52,008 nt of DNA from NCBI GenBank assembly GCA_963205235.1, contig CAUJIP010000112.1:1-52008 (forward strand), written 5' to 3'. A program made the position numbers and the translations under genes. This stretch comes from Pseudomonadota bacterium (lineage in GTDB: Bacteria > Pseudomonadota > Alphaproteobacteria > Rhodobacterales > Rhodobacteraceae). Of the stretch, positions 9,378 to 18,004 are shown one piece after another (the first letter of the stretch is position 1; each line of letters begins with the position of its first letter). The notes under the pieces were generated by a model, which did not search any database, was not told where the DNA came from, and was given only the letters and a program-made list of their open reading frames with translations.

Positions 9378-10879
9378 TCGGCGGCCTCCTTCGCGCGGGC
9401 GAAATCATCGGGGAAATGCGTGATCGCCGACATCACCGGATAGGGCGTGAACCCCCCCAGCGCGCACAGGGAACCGAGTTTCATCGTGTTGCACAGATCG
9501 GTCAGGATCGGCATCGCACTGCTATCACCGCGTGCCAGTCGGTCCAGCGTTTCCACGCCACGGGTCGACCCGATCCGGCAAGGGGTGCATTTGCCGCAGG
9601 ATTCAATCGCGCAGAACTCCATCGCGAAGCGGGCCATGGTCAGCATGTCGATGGTGTCGTCGGCGATGGTAAGACCGGCGTGGCCGATCAACCCGTCCTT
9701 GCCTGCGAATTCCTCATAGCCGAAGGGTGTGTCGAACAAGGACGGCGGGAACCAGGCACCCAGGGGCCCGCCCACTTGCACCGCCTTGACCGGCCGACCG
9801 CTTGCCGTGCCTCCGCCAATGTCGTTGACGATCTGACCAAGCGTCAAACCGAACGCGCATTCATAAAGCCCGCCATGCTTGACGTTCCCGGCGATCTGCA
9901 GGGGGATCGTGCCGCGCGACCGGCCAAGGCCGAAGTCCCTGTAGTGCTGCGCGCCCTTGGCCATGATCACCGGCACGGAAGCCAATGAAATCACGTTGTT
10001 GACCACCGTCGGCCGCCCCATGAAGCCCTGCAGCGCGGGCAGAGGCGGTTTCGCGCGAACCACGCCACGTTTGCCTTCAAGCGAGTTCAGAAGCGAGGTT
10101 TCCTCGCCGCAGACATAGGCTCCGGCACCGACGCGAATCTCCATGTCGAAGGCCGCACCCAGCACACCTGCGGCCCGCGCAATGGTCACCGCCTGGGACA
10201 TCACCCGGATCGCCACCGGGTATTCCGAACGGATGTACACATAACCTTTGGTCGCCCCGCAAGCGAGGCCCGCAATCGCCATGCCTTCGATCAGCGTGAA
10301 GGGGTCGCCCTCCATCAGCATCCGGTCGGCAAAGGTGGCGCTGTCACCTTCGTCCGCGTTGCAGACGATGTATTTCTGGTCCGCAGCAGCCTCGGACACG
10401 GTTCTCCACTTGATACCAGTCGGAAAGCCCGCACCGCCGCGTCCGCGCAACCCGCTGTCGGTCACTTCGGTCACGATCTGCGCCTTGGTCATCGACTTGG
10501 CGCGGTCCAGCCCAACCAGACCGCCATGCGCGCGGTAATCGTCCAGCGACAGCGGGTCCACCACGCCAACGCGGGCAAAGGTCAGGCGCGTCTGACCCCT
10601 CATCCAGGGGTGATCCTCGACCAGACCAATCGCCTTGGGATGCGTCGTCAGATCGCCGAACAGACCCGGCACATCGGCAAGTGTCATCGGGCCAAAGCCC
10701 AGACGGCCCGCAGCCGAAGCCACCTCGACCAGCGGTTCCAGCCAGATCATCCCGCGCGAACCGTTGCGAACAACCTCGACCGCGACGCCACGACGTGCAG
10801 CTTCGGACGTGATCGCCGTCACCAGCGCATCCGCGCCAAGCGCAACCGCCGCCGAATCCAGAGGAACGTAAATCTTCAT
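9374..10879 (-). CDS. fdsB: formate dehydrogenase beta subunit (FMN/NADH)
   Basis: Diaphorase subunit that passes electrons from FdsA to NAD+. The 501-aa product has a thioredoxin-like N-terminal third (MKIYVPLDSAAVALG..), then a NuoF-like core with the FMN/NADH-binding loop RGRGGAGFPTGIKW, YVCGEETSLLNSLEGKRG, and a 4Fe-4S motif ESCGKCTPCRIG-x22-C typical of NuoF/HoxF. Its ATG overlaps the fdsG stop (ATGA) and its stop overlaps the DUF4287 gene, so the whole operon is read without gaps. Confidence 0.96.
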   Translation of the reverse strand: MKIYVPLDSAAVALGADALVTAITSEAARRGVAVEVVRNGSRGMIWLEPLVEVASAAGRLGFGPMTLADVPGLFGDLTTHPKAIGLVEDHPWMRGQTRLTFARVGVVDPLSLDDYRAHGGLVGLDRAKSMTKAQIVTEVTDSGLRGRGGAGFPTGIKWRTVSEAAADQKYIVCNADEGDSATFADRMLMEGDPFTLIEGMAIAGLACGATKGYVYIRSEYPVAIRVMSQAVTIARAAGVLGAAFDMEIRVGAGAYVCGEETSLLNSLEGKRGVVRAKPPLPALQGFMGRPTVVNNVISLASVPVIMAKGAQHYRDFGLGRSRGTIPLQIAGNVKHGGLYECAFGLTLGQIVNDIGGGTASGRPVKAVQVGGPLGAWFPPSLFDTPFGYEEFAGKDGLIGHAGLTIADDTIDMLTMARFAMEFCAIESCGKCTPCRIGSTRGVETLDRLARGDSSAMPILTDLCNTMKLGSLCALGGFTPYPVMSAITHFPDDFARAKEAAE

Positions 10880-11334
10880 TTCGCCACCTCTGCGACCAGC
10901 GATTCATCCACCCGGCCCACCAGCCGGCCGTCGACCATCGCCGCCGGTCCGCAGGCGCAAAGGCCAAGGCAGAACACCGGTTCCAGCGTGACGCGGCCAT
11001 CTGCCGTCGTGCCGTGCCAATCGACCCCAAGCGCCTTCTTGATCCGCTCGGCAACCGCATCCGCGCCCATGGTCTGGCAGGATTCGGCCCGGCACAGCTT
11101 GATCACATGCTTGCCCGCCGGGGCATCGCGGAAGTCGTGATAGAAGCTGACCACGCCATGCACTTCCGCCTTCGACAGCGTCAGCGCCGCCGCAATCTGC
11201 GGGATTGCGCTGTCCGGCACATGGCCGAAGGCATGCTGGATGGCATGAAGGATGGGAAGCAGCGGCCCCTCAAGGCCACGATGGGCCTCAAGGATTTCGG
11301 CAACACGGTCGGTGTAGGCGTCAGAATCAAGCAT
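10876..11334 (-). CDS. fdsG: formate dehydrogenase gamma subunit (NuoE-like)
   Basis: 152-aa thioredoxin-like 2Fe-2S protein equivalent to NuoE. The cluster ligands are seen as CRAESC and CLGLCAC, the expected C-x4-C and C-x3-C pattern. HGVVSFYHDF is the family signature. With FdsB it forms the NADH-reducing module of formate dehydrogenase. An AGAGG sits 8 nt before the ATG at 11334. It is the first structural gene of the operon; a LysR-type operator and promoter lie in the upstream gap. Confidence 0.96.
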   Translation of the reverse strand: MLDSDAYTDRVAEILEAHRGLEGPLLPILHAIQHAFGHVPDSAIPQIAAALTLSKAEVHGVVSFYHDFRDAPAGKHVIKLCRAESCQTMGADAVAERIKKALGVDWHGTTADGRVTLEPVFCLGLCACGPAAMVDGRLVGRVDESLVAEVAK

Positions 11335-11361
11335 GCGGGCAACCTCTGGCTGGCATGCCTT

Positions 11362-11389
11362 GGTATACGCGGTTTGATAGGTGATTCAA
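11362..11389 (-). promoter_or_regulatory. Candidate sigma70 promoter of the fds operon
   Basis: Read on the minus strand, TTGAAT (11389-11384) and TATACC (11367-11362) are separated by 16 nt, close to -35/-10 consensus with an activator-dependent weak -10. Transcription would start near 11355, about 20 nt before the fdsG ATG. Confidence 0.4.
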
Positions 11390-11408
11390 TGTCGATATCC
11401 CGTCAAAC

Positions 11409-11425
11409 GATAGACAGAAGCTATC
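11409..11425 (-). promoter_or_regulatory. Candidate LysR-type regulator binding site
   Basis: Perfect interrupted palindrome GATAG-N7-CTATC containing the T-N11-A motif of LysR-type regulators. It is centred at 11417, about -62 from the predicted fds start, where the recognition site of LysR activators usually lies. It overlaps the stop codon of the LysR gene itself, which is the likely binding protein. Confidence 0.5.
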
Positions 11426-12302
11426 GAAACAGCCGAACTGCCTCATCCACCAGGGCCTGAAGGACCGGTGTTTGCGGGTCGCGTCGGGCGGCGATCAGGC
11501 CGACGGTATGTTCGGCTTCGGGGTCCACGATGGGGATGGAATGCAAGCGTCCATCCGCCACGAACATGTCAGCCAGCTTTTTCGGCACAACCGATGCCCA
11601 GCGCCCGGTCAGCACATGGGCAACCAGCGCCATGGTCGAGTTCGACTCGATCATCGGCACCGCCGCCACCCCCGCTTCGCCCAGATGCTGGTTCACGATC
11701 CGCCGGTTCTGCATGTCCGAGGTCAGAAGACACAGCGGCACCTGCGCCAGTTCCCCCCAACTGACCTGCCGCCGCCCCGCCAGTTCCGACCCCGGCGCGA
11801 TCAGCAGGCGGTAAAACTCGGTGTAAAGCGGCACCTGCGCCACCCGGCCAAGGGGTTCGTTGTCCAGATAGGTGATCCCTGCCTCAAGGTCCAAAGCCTC
11901 GATCCCGGTCAGGATTTCGGCACTGGTCCGCGACAGGATCGACACCCGCACATTCGGGTGCTTCATCGTGAAGGGGCCGGTCAGGTCGGCGACCATCGGC
12001 AGGGCCGTGGGGATCACCCCCAGCCGCAGATTGCCCGACAGGCCGGACCGGACCACCCGCATTTCGTCCTTCAGCGCGCGGACATCGCCAACAATCCCCA
12101 AGGCGCGGTCAAGAACGCGCTGGCCTTCGGGTGTCAGGCCCTGAAACCGGCTGCCGCGATACACCAGCTGCACGCCAAGCTGATCTTCCAACTGCCGGAT
12201 GGCCGATGACAATGACGGCTGCGTCACGCCGCAAGCCTCGGCGGCGCGGCCAAAGTGCCGTTCCTTGGCAAGGGCGATGAACATTTCCAGCTTGTCGATC
12301 AT
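11421..12302 (-). CDS. LysR-family regulator of the fds operon
   Basis: 293-aa regulator. Helix-turn-helix in residues 1-60 (MFIALAKERHFGRAAEACGV, then SLSSAIRQLEDQLGVQLVYR), followed by the periplasmic-binding-like effector domain. The start at 12302 (MIDKLEMF) is preferred over the longer ORF since LysR proteins begin at the HTH. It lies 86 bp upstream of fdsG on the same strand and is divergent from the S49 peptidase gene, a 79-bp shared intergenic region. Equivalent LysR genes (FdsR) sit beside fds operons elsewhere, so activation by formate or a related signal is likely but not proven here. Confidence 0.88.
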   Translation of the reverse strand: MIDKLEMFIALAKERHFGRAAEACGVTQPSLSSAIRQLEDQLGVQLVYRGSRFQGLTPEGQRVLDRALGIVGDVRALKDEMRVVRSGLSGNLRLGVIPTALPMVADLTGPFTMKHPNVRVSILSRTSAEILTGIEALDLEAGITYLDNEPLGRVAQVPLYTEFYRLLIAPGSELAGRRQVSWGELAQVPLCLLTSDMQNRRIVNQHLGEAGVAAVPMIESNSTMALVAHVLTGRWASVVPKKLADMFVADGRLHSIPIVDPEAEHTVGLIAARRDPQTPVLQALVDEAVRLFR

Positions 12303-12381
12303 CCGCAAACCCTGCCGCGTCCCACGCCCACCCGCAAGTCCCGCCCTTGCCCGCACAGGCTCAAAGCCCTACCTCTGTGTC

Positions 12382-13173
12382 ATGCGCCGTTTCATCCCCT
12401 TCCTGCCGAAGCCTGCCCTGGTCCCCGTGGTCCGGCTTTCGGGCACCATTGGCACCGGGTCGCGCGGGTTGAATGACGAAAGCCTTGCCCCGCTGATCGA
12501 CAAGGCCTTCAAGATCAAGCCCGCGGCGGTGGCGTTGCTGATCAACTCTCCGGGCGGGTCGGCTGTGCAATCCTCGCTGATCGCCGCCCGCATCCGGCGG
12601 TTGGCCGATGAGAAAAAGGTCCCGGTCCATGCCTTTGTCGAGGATGTCGCGGCCTCTGGCGGCTATTGGCTGGCGACAGCGGCGGATGACATCTGGGTCG
12701 ATGCCAGCTCCATCGTCGGGTCGATCGGCGTGATTTACGCCAGTTTCGGTTTCCCCGAGCTGATGGCGCGGCAGGGTGTCGAGCGGCGGGTGGTGACGGC
12801 GGGCAAGTCGAAAAGCTTTGCCGACCCGTTCCTGCCGCAAAAACCCGAGGATGTTGACCGCCTGAAAGCTTTGCAAACCCCGATCCATCAGGCCTTCATC
12901 GCGCAGGTCACCAAGGCGCGCGGCAACAGGCTGGACGCCAGCGCTGACCTGTTCAACGCCGATATCTGGGTGGGCCAGCAGGCAGTTGACCTTGGCCTTG
13001 CCGATGGCGTGGCACATATGGTGCCAAAGCTGAAAGCGCTTTACGGTGACAAGGTCAGGCTTCTGCCGCTTGGCCGCAAGCGCAGCCTGTTCCAAAGGTT
13101 GGGCCTGTCGCTGGCCGATGAGACCTTGGGTGCAATCGAGGACCGCGCGCTTTGGGCGCGGTATGGGCTTTAG
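12382..13173 (+). CDS. S49 family serine peptidase (SppA/SohB-like)
   Basis: 263-aa single-domain member of the signal-peptide-peptidase A family. Motifs: LINSPGGS, VEDVAASGGYWLATAAD (nucleophile Ser in ASGG), SSIVGSIGVIYASF and the catalytic-Lys region AGKSKSFADPF. The start at 12382 removes an N-terminal extension that overlaps the divergent LysR gene. There is no obvious transmembrane anchor, only a moderately hydrophobic segment near VPVVRLSGTIG. These enzymes degrade residual signal peptides or membrane protein fragments. The next gene begins directly after its stop. Confidence 0.9.
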   Translation: MRRFIPFLPKPALVPVVRLSGTIGTGSRGLNDESLAPLIDKAFKIKPAAVALLINSPGGSAVQSSLIAARIRRLADEKKVPVHAFVEDVAASGGYWLATAADDIWVDASSIVGSIGVIYASFGFPELMARQGVERRVVTAGKSKSFADPFLPQKPEDVDRLKALQTPIHQAFIAQVTKARGNRLDASADLFNADIWVGQQAVDLGLADGVAHMVPKLKALYGDKVRLLPLGRKRSLFQRLGLSLADETLGAIEDRALWARYGL

Positions 13174-13356
13174 ATGCTGGTCAAGGTCATCATCGTCTTC
13201 CTGTGTTTCATGGTGCTGGTCGCCCTGATCGGTCGTGCCCTGTTCCCATCCGCCCTGCCGCGCATCATGCAGCCGCCGAAACCCGGCGCGAAATGCAAAC
13301 GCTGTGGCCGCCCGCAGATTGGCACCAAACCCTGCGACTGCCGGGGGCGGGCATGA
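13174..13356 (+). CDS. Small membrane protein with Cys-rich tail
   Basis: 60-aa protein beginning at the base after the S49 stop and overlapping the next gene by ATGA, which argues it is translated. Residues 3-24 are a single hydrophobic helix; the C-terminal half is basic and ends CKRCGRP...CDC, four cysteines that could form a zinc knuckle. I do not recognise a named family. The context between a membrane-linked peptidase and a reductase gives no firm clue to function. Confidence 0.7.
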   Translation: MLVKVIIVFLCFMVLVALIGRALFPSALPRIMQPPKPGAKCKRCGRPQIGTKPCDCRGRA

Positions 13357-14126
13357 CCGCACTTGTCACCGGGGCCGGGAAACGCCTGGGGCGCGAGATG
13401 GCGCTTTATCTGGCAAAGCGCGGCCATGACGTCGCGATCCACTACGCCTCCAGCAAGGATGAGGCTGAGACGGTGGCCACCGAAATCCGCGCCATGGGCA
13501 GCCGCGCCCAGACCTTTCACGCCGATCTGTTGGACGAGGCGCAGGTTCAGGGCCTGATCCCCGCCGCCATTGCCGCCCTTGGCCCGCTGACCGTGCTGGT
13601 CAACAACGCCTCGATCTTCGAATACGACCGGATCGACACGGCCACCCGGAAAAGCTGGGACCGCCATATCGAATCGAACCTGCGCGCGCCCTATGTCCTG
13701 ACCCAAGCCTTCGCCCGCCAATGCCCGCCCGCCACCACCGACGCCGCAGGCGAACCCTTGGCCCAAGGCCTGATCGTCAACATGCTGGACCAGCGCATCC
13801 AGAAACTGACGCCCGAGTTTTCGACCTATACCATCGCCAAGATGGGCCTTTGGGCCCTGACCCAGACCGCCGCGCAGGGCCTTGCGCCCCATATCCGCGT
13901 CAACGGCATCGGGCCGGGGCCAACGCTGATCGGCACCCGCCAAAGCCCCGAGCATTTCGCCCGCCAGCGCGCCGCGACCGTGCTTGGCCGGGGGGCAAAC
14001 CCTTCGGACATCGTGGCCGCCCTGGGGTTTTTCCTCGACAGTCCGGGGGTTACGGGCCAGTTCATCGCGGTCGATGGCGGTCAGCGGCTGGCCTGGAAAA
14101 CGCCAGATATCCTTGGGGTTGAATAG
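13353..14126 (+). CDS. SDR oxidoreductase, pteridine-reductase/FolM-like
   Basis: 257-aa short-chain dehydrogenase. The coenzyme loop reads TGAGKRLG, that is TGX3RXG rather than the common TGX3GXG; this Arg variant is typical of pteridine reductases (PTR1) and FolM dihydromonapterin reductase. NNAS, the catalytic YTIAK and the IGPGPTL segment are present. NADPH-dependent reduction of a pterin is therefore the best guess. The start at 13353 overlaps the small upstream gene by ATGA. A general 3-oxoacyl reductase role remains possible. Confidence 0.75.
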   Translation: MTALVTGAGKRLGREMALYLAKRGHDVAIHYASSKDEAETVATEIRAMGSRAQTFHADLLDEAQVQGLIPAAIAALGPLTVLVNNASIFEYDRIDTATRKSWDRHIESNLRAPYVLTQAFARQCPPATTDAAGEPLAQGLIVNMLDQRIQKLTPEFSTYTIAKMGLWALTQTAAQGLAPHIRVNGIGPGPTLIGTRQSPEHFARQRAATVLGRGANPSDIVAALGFFLDSPGVTGQFIAVDGGQRLAWKTPDILGVE

Positions 14127-14426
14127 GTCTTTAGGCCCACAGCAGCGACAACTTGTCCACTTTTCGCCCGATCGTCACGGGCTAGTTACAATTCGCCTGA
14201 GTTTTCAGGGATTTGCGCGGAAACCGAAATTCTTTCCTTTTATTTCAACGGCTTGCAAAAATGCCTAAAAATTAGGCAACTTCACGAACTCGGCATAAAA
14301 CAAGGGAAATTCCGCACTCCTGAAATCTTCTCCTCAGAGTTATCCCCAGAAACCGTGGACAGGATTCCTCTTGCCACCACCCCTACTTCGGTGCAGCGCT
14401 GACCGAGAATCGACACTGCGAGAGTC
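14127..14426. other. AT-richer intergenic region before uvrC
   Basis: 300 bp without a coding ORF. It is visibly richer in A and T than its surroundings, especially 14225-14300. It holds a perfect palindrome at 14262-14278, and TTATCCCCA at 14340-14348, one base away from a DnaA-box consensus. It presumably carries the uvrC promoter; I could not fix -35/-10 elements with confidence. Confidence 0.5.
14262..14278. promoter_or_regulatory. Perfect 7-3-7 palindrome upstream of uvrC
   Basis: TGCCTAA-AAA-TTAGGCA, about 150 bp before the uvrC ATG, inside an AT-rich patch. It could be a protein-binding operator or a short hairpin. No T-run follows, so it is not a classic terminator. The binding factor is unknown, and the sequence does not match the alphaproteobacterial LexA box as I know it. 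Confidence 0.4.
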
Positions 14427-16283
14427 ATGGAAGAAAAACCCCGCACCGGACATGAGGTGATCCAGGATTACCTGAAGACGCTGGACGGTTCGCCCGGCGT
14501 CTACCGCATGCTGAATGCGGCCTCCGAGGTGCTGTACGTCGGCAAGGCGCGCAACCTGAAGGCCCGCGTAAGCAACTATGCCCGCCCCTCGGGCCATTCG
14601 GGCCGCATCGCCCGGATGATCCACGAAACCGTGTCGATGATGTTCCTGACGACGCGCACAGAGCTTGAGGCGCTGCTGCTGGAACAGAACCTGATCAAGC
14701 AACTGAAGCCGCGCTATAACGTCCTTCTGCGCGACGACAAAAGCTTCCCGAACATTCTCATTTCCGCCGAACACCCCTATCCGCAGATCAAAAAGCACCG
14801 CGGCAAGAAGTCCGAGAAAGGTGCCTACTTCGGCCCGTTCGCCAGCGCGGGTGCCGTGAACCGCACCCTGAACCAGTTGCAGAAGGTGTTCCTCCTGCGG
14901 AACTGCAGCGACAGCATGTTCGAATCCCGCACCCGCCCCTGTCTGCAATACCAGATCAAGCGCTGCTCTGCCCCTTGCGTCGAAAAGATCAGCCCGCAGG
15001 GCTATGCGACCCTCGTCGATGACGCCAAACGCTTCCTCGAAGGCAAGACCACGTCGGTTCAGGCCGATCTGGCCAAGTCGATGGCCGAAGCCTCTGAAGC
15101 GATGGAATTCGAACGCGCCGCCGCGCTGCGTGACCGTATCAAGGCGCTGACCCAGGTCCAGCAGACCCAAGGCATCAACCCGCAGGGCGTGGCCGAGGCG
15201 GACGTTGTCGCCCTTCACCTTGAACACGGGCTGGCCTGCGTCCAGGTCTTCTTCATCCGCGCCAACCAAAGCTGGGGCAACCGCGATTTCTATCCGAAAA
15301 CCGGGGCAGGCGCGGAAGAGCCGGAAATCCTCGAAGCCTTCCTCACCCAGTTCTACGACGACAAGGATCCCCCGCGCCTGATCCTGCTGTCGCACCCTGT
15401 CGACAACCCCGACCTCGTGGCCGAGGCGCTGACTGCCCGCGCTGGCCGCAAGGTCGAACTCGCCGTCCCCCAACGCGGCGAAAAGGCCGAACTGGTGGAG
15501 AACGCCACCCGCAACGCCCGCGAAAGCCTCGCCCGCCGGATGGCCGAGTCGACCACGCAGAACAAACTTCTCACCGGCCTCGCCGAAGCCTTCGACCTCG
15601 ACGCCCCGCCGCAGCGGATCGAGGTCTACGACAACTCCCACATCCAGGGCACCAACGCCGTCGGTGGGATGATCGTCGCCGGGCCGGAAGGCTTCTTGAA
15701 ATCGCAATACCGCAAGTTCAACATCCGGTCCGAGGCCGGGGCGAACTCCGACGACTTCGGCATGATGAAGGAAGTCCTGACCCGCCGCTTCGAACGCCTG
15801 CTGAAAGAAGACCCCGAGCGGAAGTCGGACATGTGGCCGGACCTCCTGCTGATCGACGGCGGGGCAGGGCAGGTGTCGGCGGTGGCCGAGATCATGAACG
15901 AACTCGGCGTTGAAGACATCGCCATGGTCGGTGTCGCCAAAGGCATCGACCGCGACGCGGGCAAGGAAGAATTCCACCGCCCCGGCGAACGCCCCTTCGC
16001 CCTGCAACGGAACGACCCCGTCCTCTACTTCATCCAGCGCCTGCGCGACGAGGCCCACCGCTGGGCCATCGGCGCCCACCGCGCCAAACGGGCGAAGGCC
16101 GTCAGTATCACGCCGCTGGACGATATCCCCGGCGTCGGAGCCACCCGCAAACGCGCCCTTTTGCAGCACTTCGGCAGCGCCAAGGCCGTCGCGCGCGCGG
16201 GGGTGGCTGACCTTCAGGCCGTGGACGGAATCTCCGAGGCAATGGCCAAGACGATTGCCGACTTCTTCTCGGCCAAAGGCTGA
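14427..16283 (+). CDS. uvrC: Excinuclease ABC subunit C
   Basis: 618-aa nucleotide-excision repair nuclease that makes the dual incision with UvrB. The N-terminal GIY-YIG domain is seen as [20 protein letters not shown]; a UvrB-binding UVR motif lies near [13 protein letters not shown]; the RNase H-like C-terminal nuclease has [11 protein letters not shown] and LLIDGGAGQ; tandem helix-hairpin-helix motifs close the protein ([31 protein letters not shown]). Length and order are normal. The uvrC-pgsA-moaD-moaE order is common in Rhodobacterales. Confidence 0.97.
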   Translation: MEEKPRTGHEVIQDYLKTLDGSPGVYRMLNAASEVLYVGKARNLKARVSNYARPSGHSGRIARMIHETVSMMFLTTRTELEALLLEQNLIKQLKPRYNVLLRDDKSFPNILISAEHPYPQIKKHRGKKSEKGAYFGPFASAGAVNRTLNQLQKVFLLRNCSDSMFESRTRPCLQYQIKRCSAPCVEKISPQGYATLVDDAKRFLEGKTTSVQADLAKSMAEASEAMEFERAAALRDRIKALTQVQQTQGINPQGVAEADVVALHLEHGLACVQVFFIRANQSWGNRDFYPKTGAGAEEPEILEAFLTQFYDDKDPPRLILLSHPVDNPDLVAEALTARAGRKVELAVPQRGEKAELVENATRNARESLARRMAESTTQNKLLTGLAEAFDLDAPPQRIEVYDNSHIQGTNAVGGMIVAGPEGFLKSQYRKFNIRSEAGANSDDFGMMKEVLTRRFERLLKEDPERKSDMWPDLLLIDGGAGQVSAVAEIMNELGVEDIAMVGVAKGIDRDAGKEEFHRPGERPFALQRNDPVLYFIQRLRDEAHRWAIGAHRAKRAKAVSITPLDDIPGVGATRKRALLQHFGSAKAVARAGVADLQAVDGISEAMAKTIADFFSAKG

Positions 16284-16305
16284 CCTTCAATCGCCTCCCT
16301 CCGCG

Positions 16306-16330
16306 CTTTCATCTTTGCCCAAATATCCCC
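16306..16330 (-). repeat. Interspersed intergenic repeat, GGATATTTGGGCAAA type
   Basis: On the minus strand this reads GGATATTTGGGCAAA then two bases and TGAAA. The same pattern occurs at 25174-25199 on the plus strand, with degenerate copies near 27917 and 18122. It lies just after uvrC in a non-coding gap. Confidence 0.5.
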
Positions 16331-16442
16331 GCCGGAGGCTCCAACTGCGATCCCACGCGCCACCGCATCCGGAAACGCGCCGCAGCCGCCGATTCGGCGC
16401 ATTCGTTAACACCCGCCGCGCCTTCCGGGCGGGAAGACCAAA

Positions 16443-16472
16443 GCAAGACGAAAGGAAGACGTAAGGAAGACG
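16443..16472 (+). repeat. Interspersed 30-nt repeat, copy 1
   Basis: GCAAGACGAAAGGAAGAC, two variable bases, then AAGGAAGACG. It matches 33193-33222 (opposite strand) at 28 of 30 positions. Both copies are in intergenic gaps. The unit has an internal near-repeat of AAGGAAGAC. Confidence 0.65.
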
Positions 16473-16651
16473 TCCGAATTTGCCTTAACCCCCTGATCTA
16501 ATGCACCGATCCTTGGCAACGGCCCGCTCCTCCCGTCCCTCCGGTCTGTCCTCGCTTGTCCCAGCGAAGCGCGACCGCAAGGAAGCAATGAGCGGCCCAT
16601 TGGCGATGAAGCCTCTTTCCCCGCCTGTCCCCATCGTCTACCAATTCGGTC

Positions 16652-17317
16652 ATGAAGTGGACGATCCCGAATACCCTCACCGTCCTTCGCCTGTGCGCCG
16701 CCCCCGGCGTCGCGGCGATGTTTCTTTATTTTCACCGGCCCTGGGCCGACTGGTTCGCCCTGACCCTGTTCGTCGGGGCGGCGGTGACAGACTGGTTCGA
16801 CGGCTACCTCGCCCGGCTGTGGAAACAGGAATCGAAGTTCGGCGCGATGCTGGACCCGATCGCCGACAAGGCGATGGTGCTGATCGCTCTGATGGTCATC
16901 ACCGGCTACAACGGGATGAACCCCTGGCTGATCCTGCCCGCGACGGTGATCTTCTTCCGCGAGGTCTTCGTTTCTGGCCTGCGCGAATTCCTTGGCGGCA
17001 AGACCGTCAAGCTCAAGGTGACCAAGCTGGCCAAATGGAAGACGACCGCCCAGATGTTCGCCATTGCCGCGCTGTTCCTTGGCACCGGGCTGGAATACCT
17101 GAACGGGGTCGCCATGCAGGGCATGACCCCCAGCGAATATGCCGAGGCCGTCACCGCAGGCCTTGCCGACCCGATCCGCGCTTGCGGCAACCGCGACTGC
17201 GCGTCCTATGCGAACCTGGTCGGGTTCTGGCTACTGTGGCTCGCCGCCCTGCTGACGGCGGTGACGGGGTGGGAGTATTTCGCGAAATCCCTGCCGCACC
17301 TGCGGGACGAGAAATGA
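16652..17317 (+). CDS. pgsA: CDP-diacylglycerol--glycerol-3-phosphate 3-phosphatidyltransferase
   Basis: 221-aa integral membrane enzyme making phosphatidylglycerophosphate, the precursor of phosphatidylglycerol and cardiolipin. The CDP-alcohol phosphatidyltransferase signature D-x2-DG-x2-AR-x8-G-x3-D-x3-D is complete, from DWFDGYLAR to GAMLDPIADK. Several hydrophobic helices follow. MKWTIPNTLTVLRL is the typical N-terminus. The stop overlaps moaD by ATGA, linking phospholipid and molybdopterin genes in one transcript. Confidence 0.95.
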   Translation: MKWTIPNTLTVLRLCAAPGVAAMFLYFHRPWADWFALTLFVGAAVTDWFDGYLARLWKQESKFGAMLDPIADKAMVLIALMVITGYNGMNPWLILPATVIFFREVFVSGLREFLGGKTVKLKVTKLAKWKTTAQMFAIAALFLGTGLEYLNGVAMQGMTPSEYAEAVTAGLADPIRACGNRDCASYANLVGFWLLWLAALLTAVTGWEYFAKSLPHLRDEK

Positions 17318-17562
17318 TCGACGTGCTGTACTTCGCCTGGGTCCGGGAACGGATCGGGCTTCCGCGCGAAAAGGTGGAAACCGGGGCCGCTACTGTGGCC
17401 GATCTGATCGATGAACTTCGCGGGCGAGAGGATCGTTATGCGGCCGCTTTCGCCGATATTTCAGCCCTGCGCGTGGCGTTGGATCAGGAACTGTCCTCGT
17501 TCGATGCCCCGCTTTCGGGCGTCCGCGAAGTGGCCTTCTTCCCCCCGATGACGGGTGGCTGA
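17314..17562 (+). CDS. moaD: Molybdopterin synthase sulfur carrier subunit
   Basis: 82-aa ubiquitin-like protein ending in the required diglycine (FFPPMTGG), which becomes the thiocarboxylate that donates sulfur to precursor Z. The start at 17314 overlaps the pgsA stop. The N-terminus IDVLYFAWVRERIG is typical. It partners MoaE, encoded next. The window also encodes a Mo-dependent formate dehydrogenase that would consume the product. Confidence 0.93.
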   Translation: MIDVLYFAWVRERIGLPREKVETGAATVADLIDELRGREDRYAAAFADISALRVALDQELSSFDAPLSGVREVAFFPPMTGG

Positions 17563-17563
17563 G

Positions 17564-18004
17564 ATGCGCGTCGCGGTCCAGCCCGCGCTGTTCGATCCCG
17601 GTGCCGAACTGACCGCCTTCACGGCGGGGGTTCGCGGGGCGGGGGCGGTCGTGAGCTTCACCGGGCTGGTCCGCGACGAAGGCGGGTCCCTGTCGGGCAT
17701 GGAGATCGAACATTACCCCGGCATGACCGAGAAGGCGATTGCCGGGATGGTTGAGGAAGCTGTCGCCCGCTGGACGCTTTCCGACGCCCTGGTGATCCAC
17801 CGCTACGGGCCCCTGAAACCGGGGGAGGCGATCATGATGGTCGCGACCGCCGCCCCGCACCGGGGCGACGCCTTCGCGGCGGCAGAGTTCCTTATGGACT
17901 ACCTGAAATCCCGCGCACCGTTCTGGAAGAAAGAGACCGGGGCAGGGGGCGGGGCCTGGGTTGCGGCGAAGGATGCCGATGAAGAGGCCCTGAAGCGGTG
18001 GTAG
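17564..18004 (+). CDS. moaE: Molybdopterin synthase catalytic subunit
   Basis: 146-aa MoaE, which with MoaD converts cyclic pyranopterin monophosphate to molybdopterin. GAVVSFTGLVRDE, IEHYPGMTE, HRYGPLKPGE and the lysine-rich active site KSRAPFWKKE are all present. I use the ATG at 17564. A GTG at 17555 overlapping the moaD stop would add three residues and cannot be excluded. It is the last gene of the uvrC-to-moaE run. Confidence 0.94.
   Translation: MRVAVQPALFDPGAELTAFTAGVRGAGAVVSFTGLVRDEGGSLSGMEIEHYPGMTEKAIAGMVEEAVARWTLSDALVIHRYGPLKPGEAIMMVATAAPHRGDAFAAAEFLMDYLKSRAPFWKKETGAGGGAWVAAKDADEEALKRW

Larger units (their letters stand above)
16284..16651. other. uvrC-pgsA intergenic region with two repeat elements
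   Basis: 368 bp without a convincing gene. It contains one copy each of two short interspersed repeats: the ATATTTGGGCAAA-type element (minus orientation, 16306-16330) and the GCAAGACGAAAGGAAGAC element (16443-16472). The short ORFs here are unlike any protein and cross the repeats. Confidence 0.6.

Noticed and set aside
14340-14348. Replication-origin DnaA box (TTATCCCCA)
   Set aside because: One mismatch to consensus, single copy, no dnaA, dnaN or AT-rich unwinding element with further boxes nearby.
14340-16169. 609-codon open frame on the minus strand across uvrC
   Set aside because: It is antisense to uvrC, which has full family motifs. High GC content leaves opposite-strand frames open; the translated product is low in recognisable motifs.
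16406-16735. 109-codon minus-strand ORF in the uvrC-pgsA gap
   Set aside because: Runs through the interspersed repeat and the pgsA start, has no ribosome binding site and no recognisable domain.
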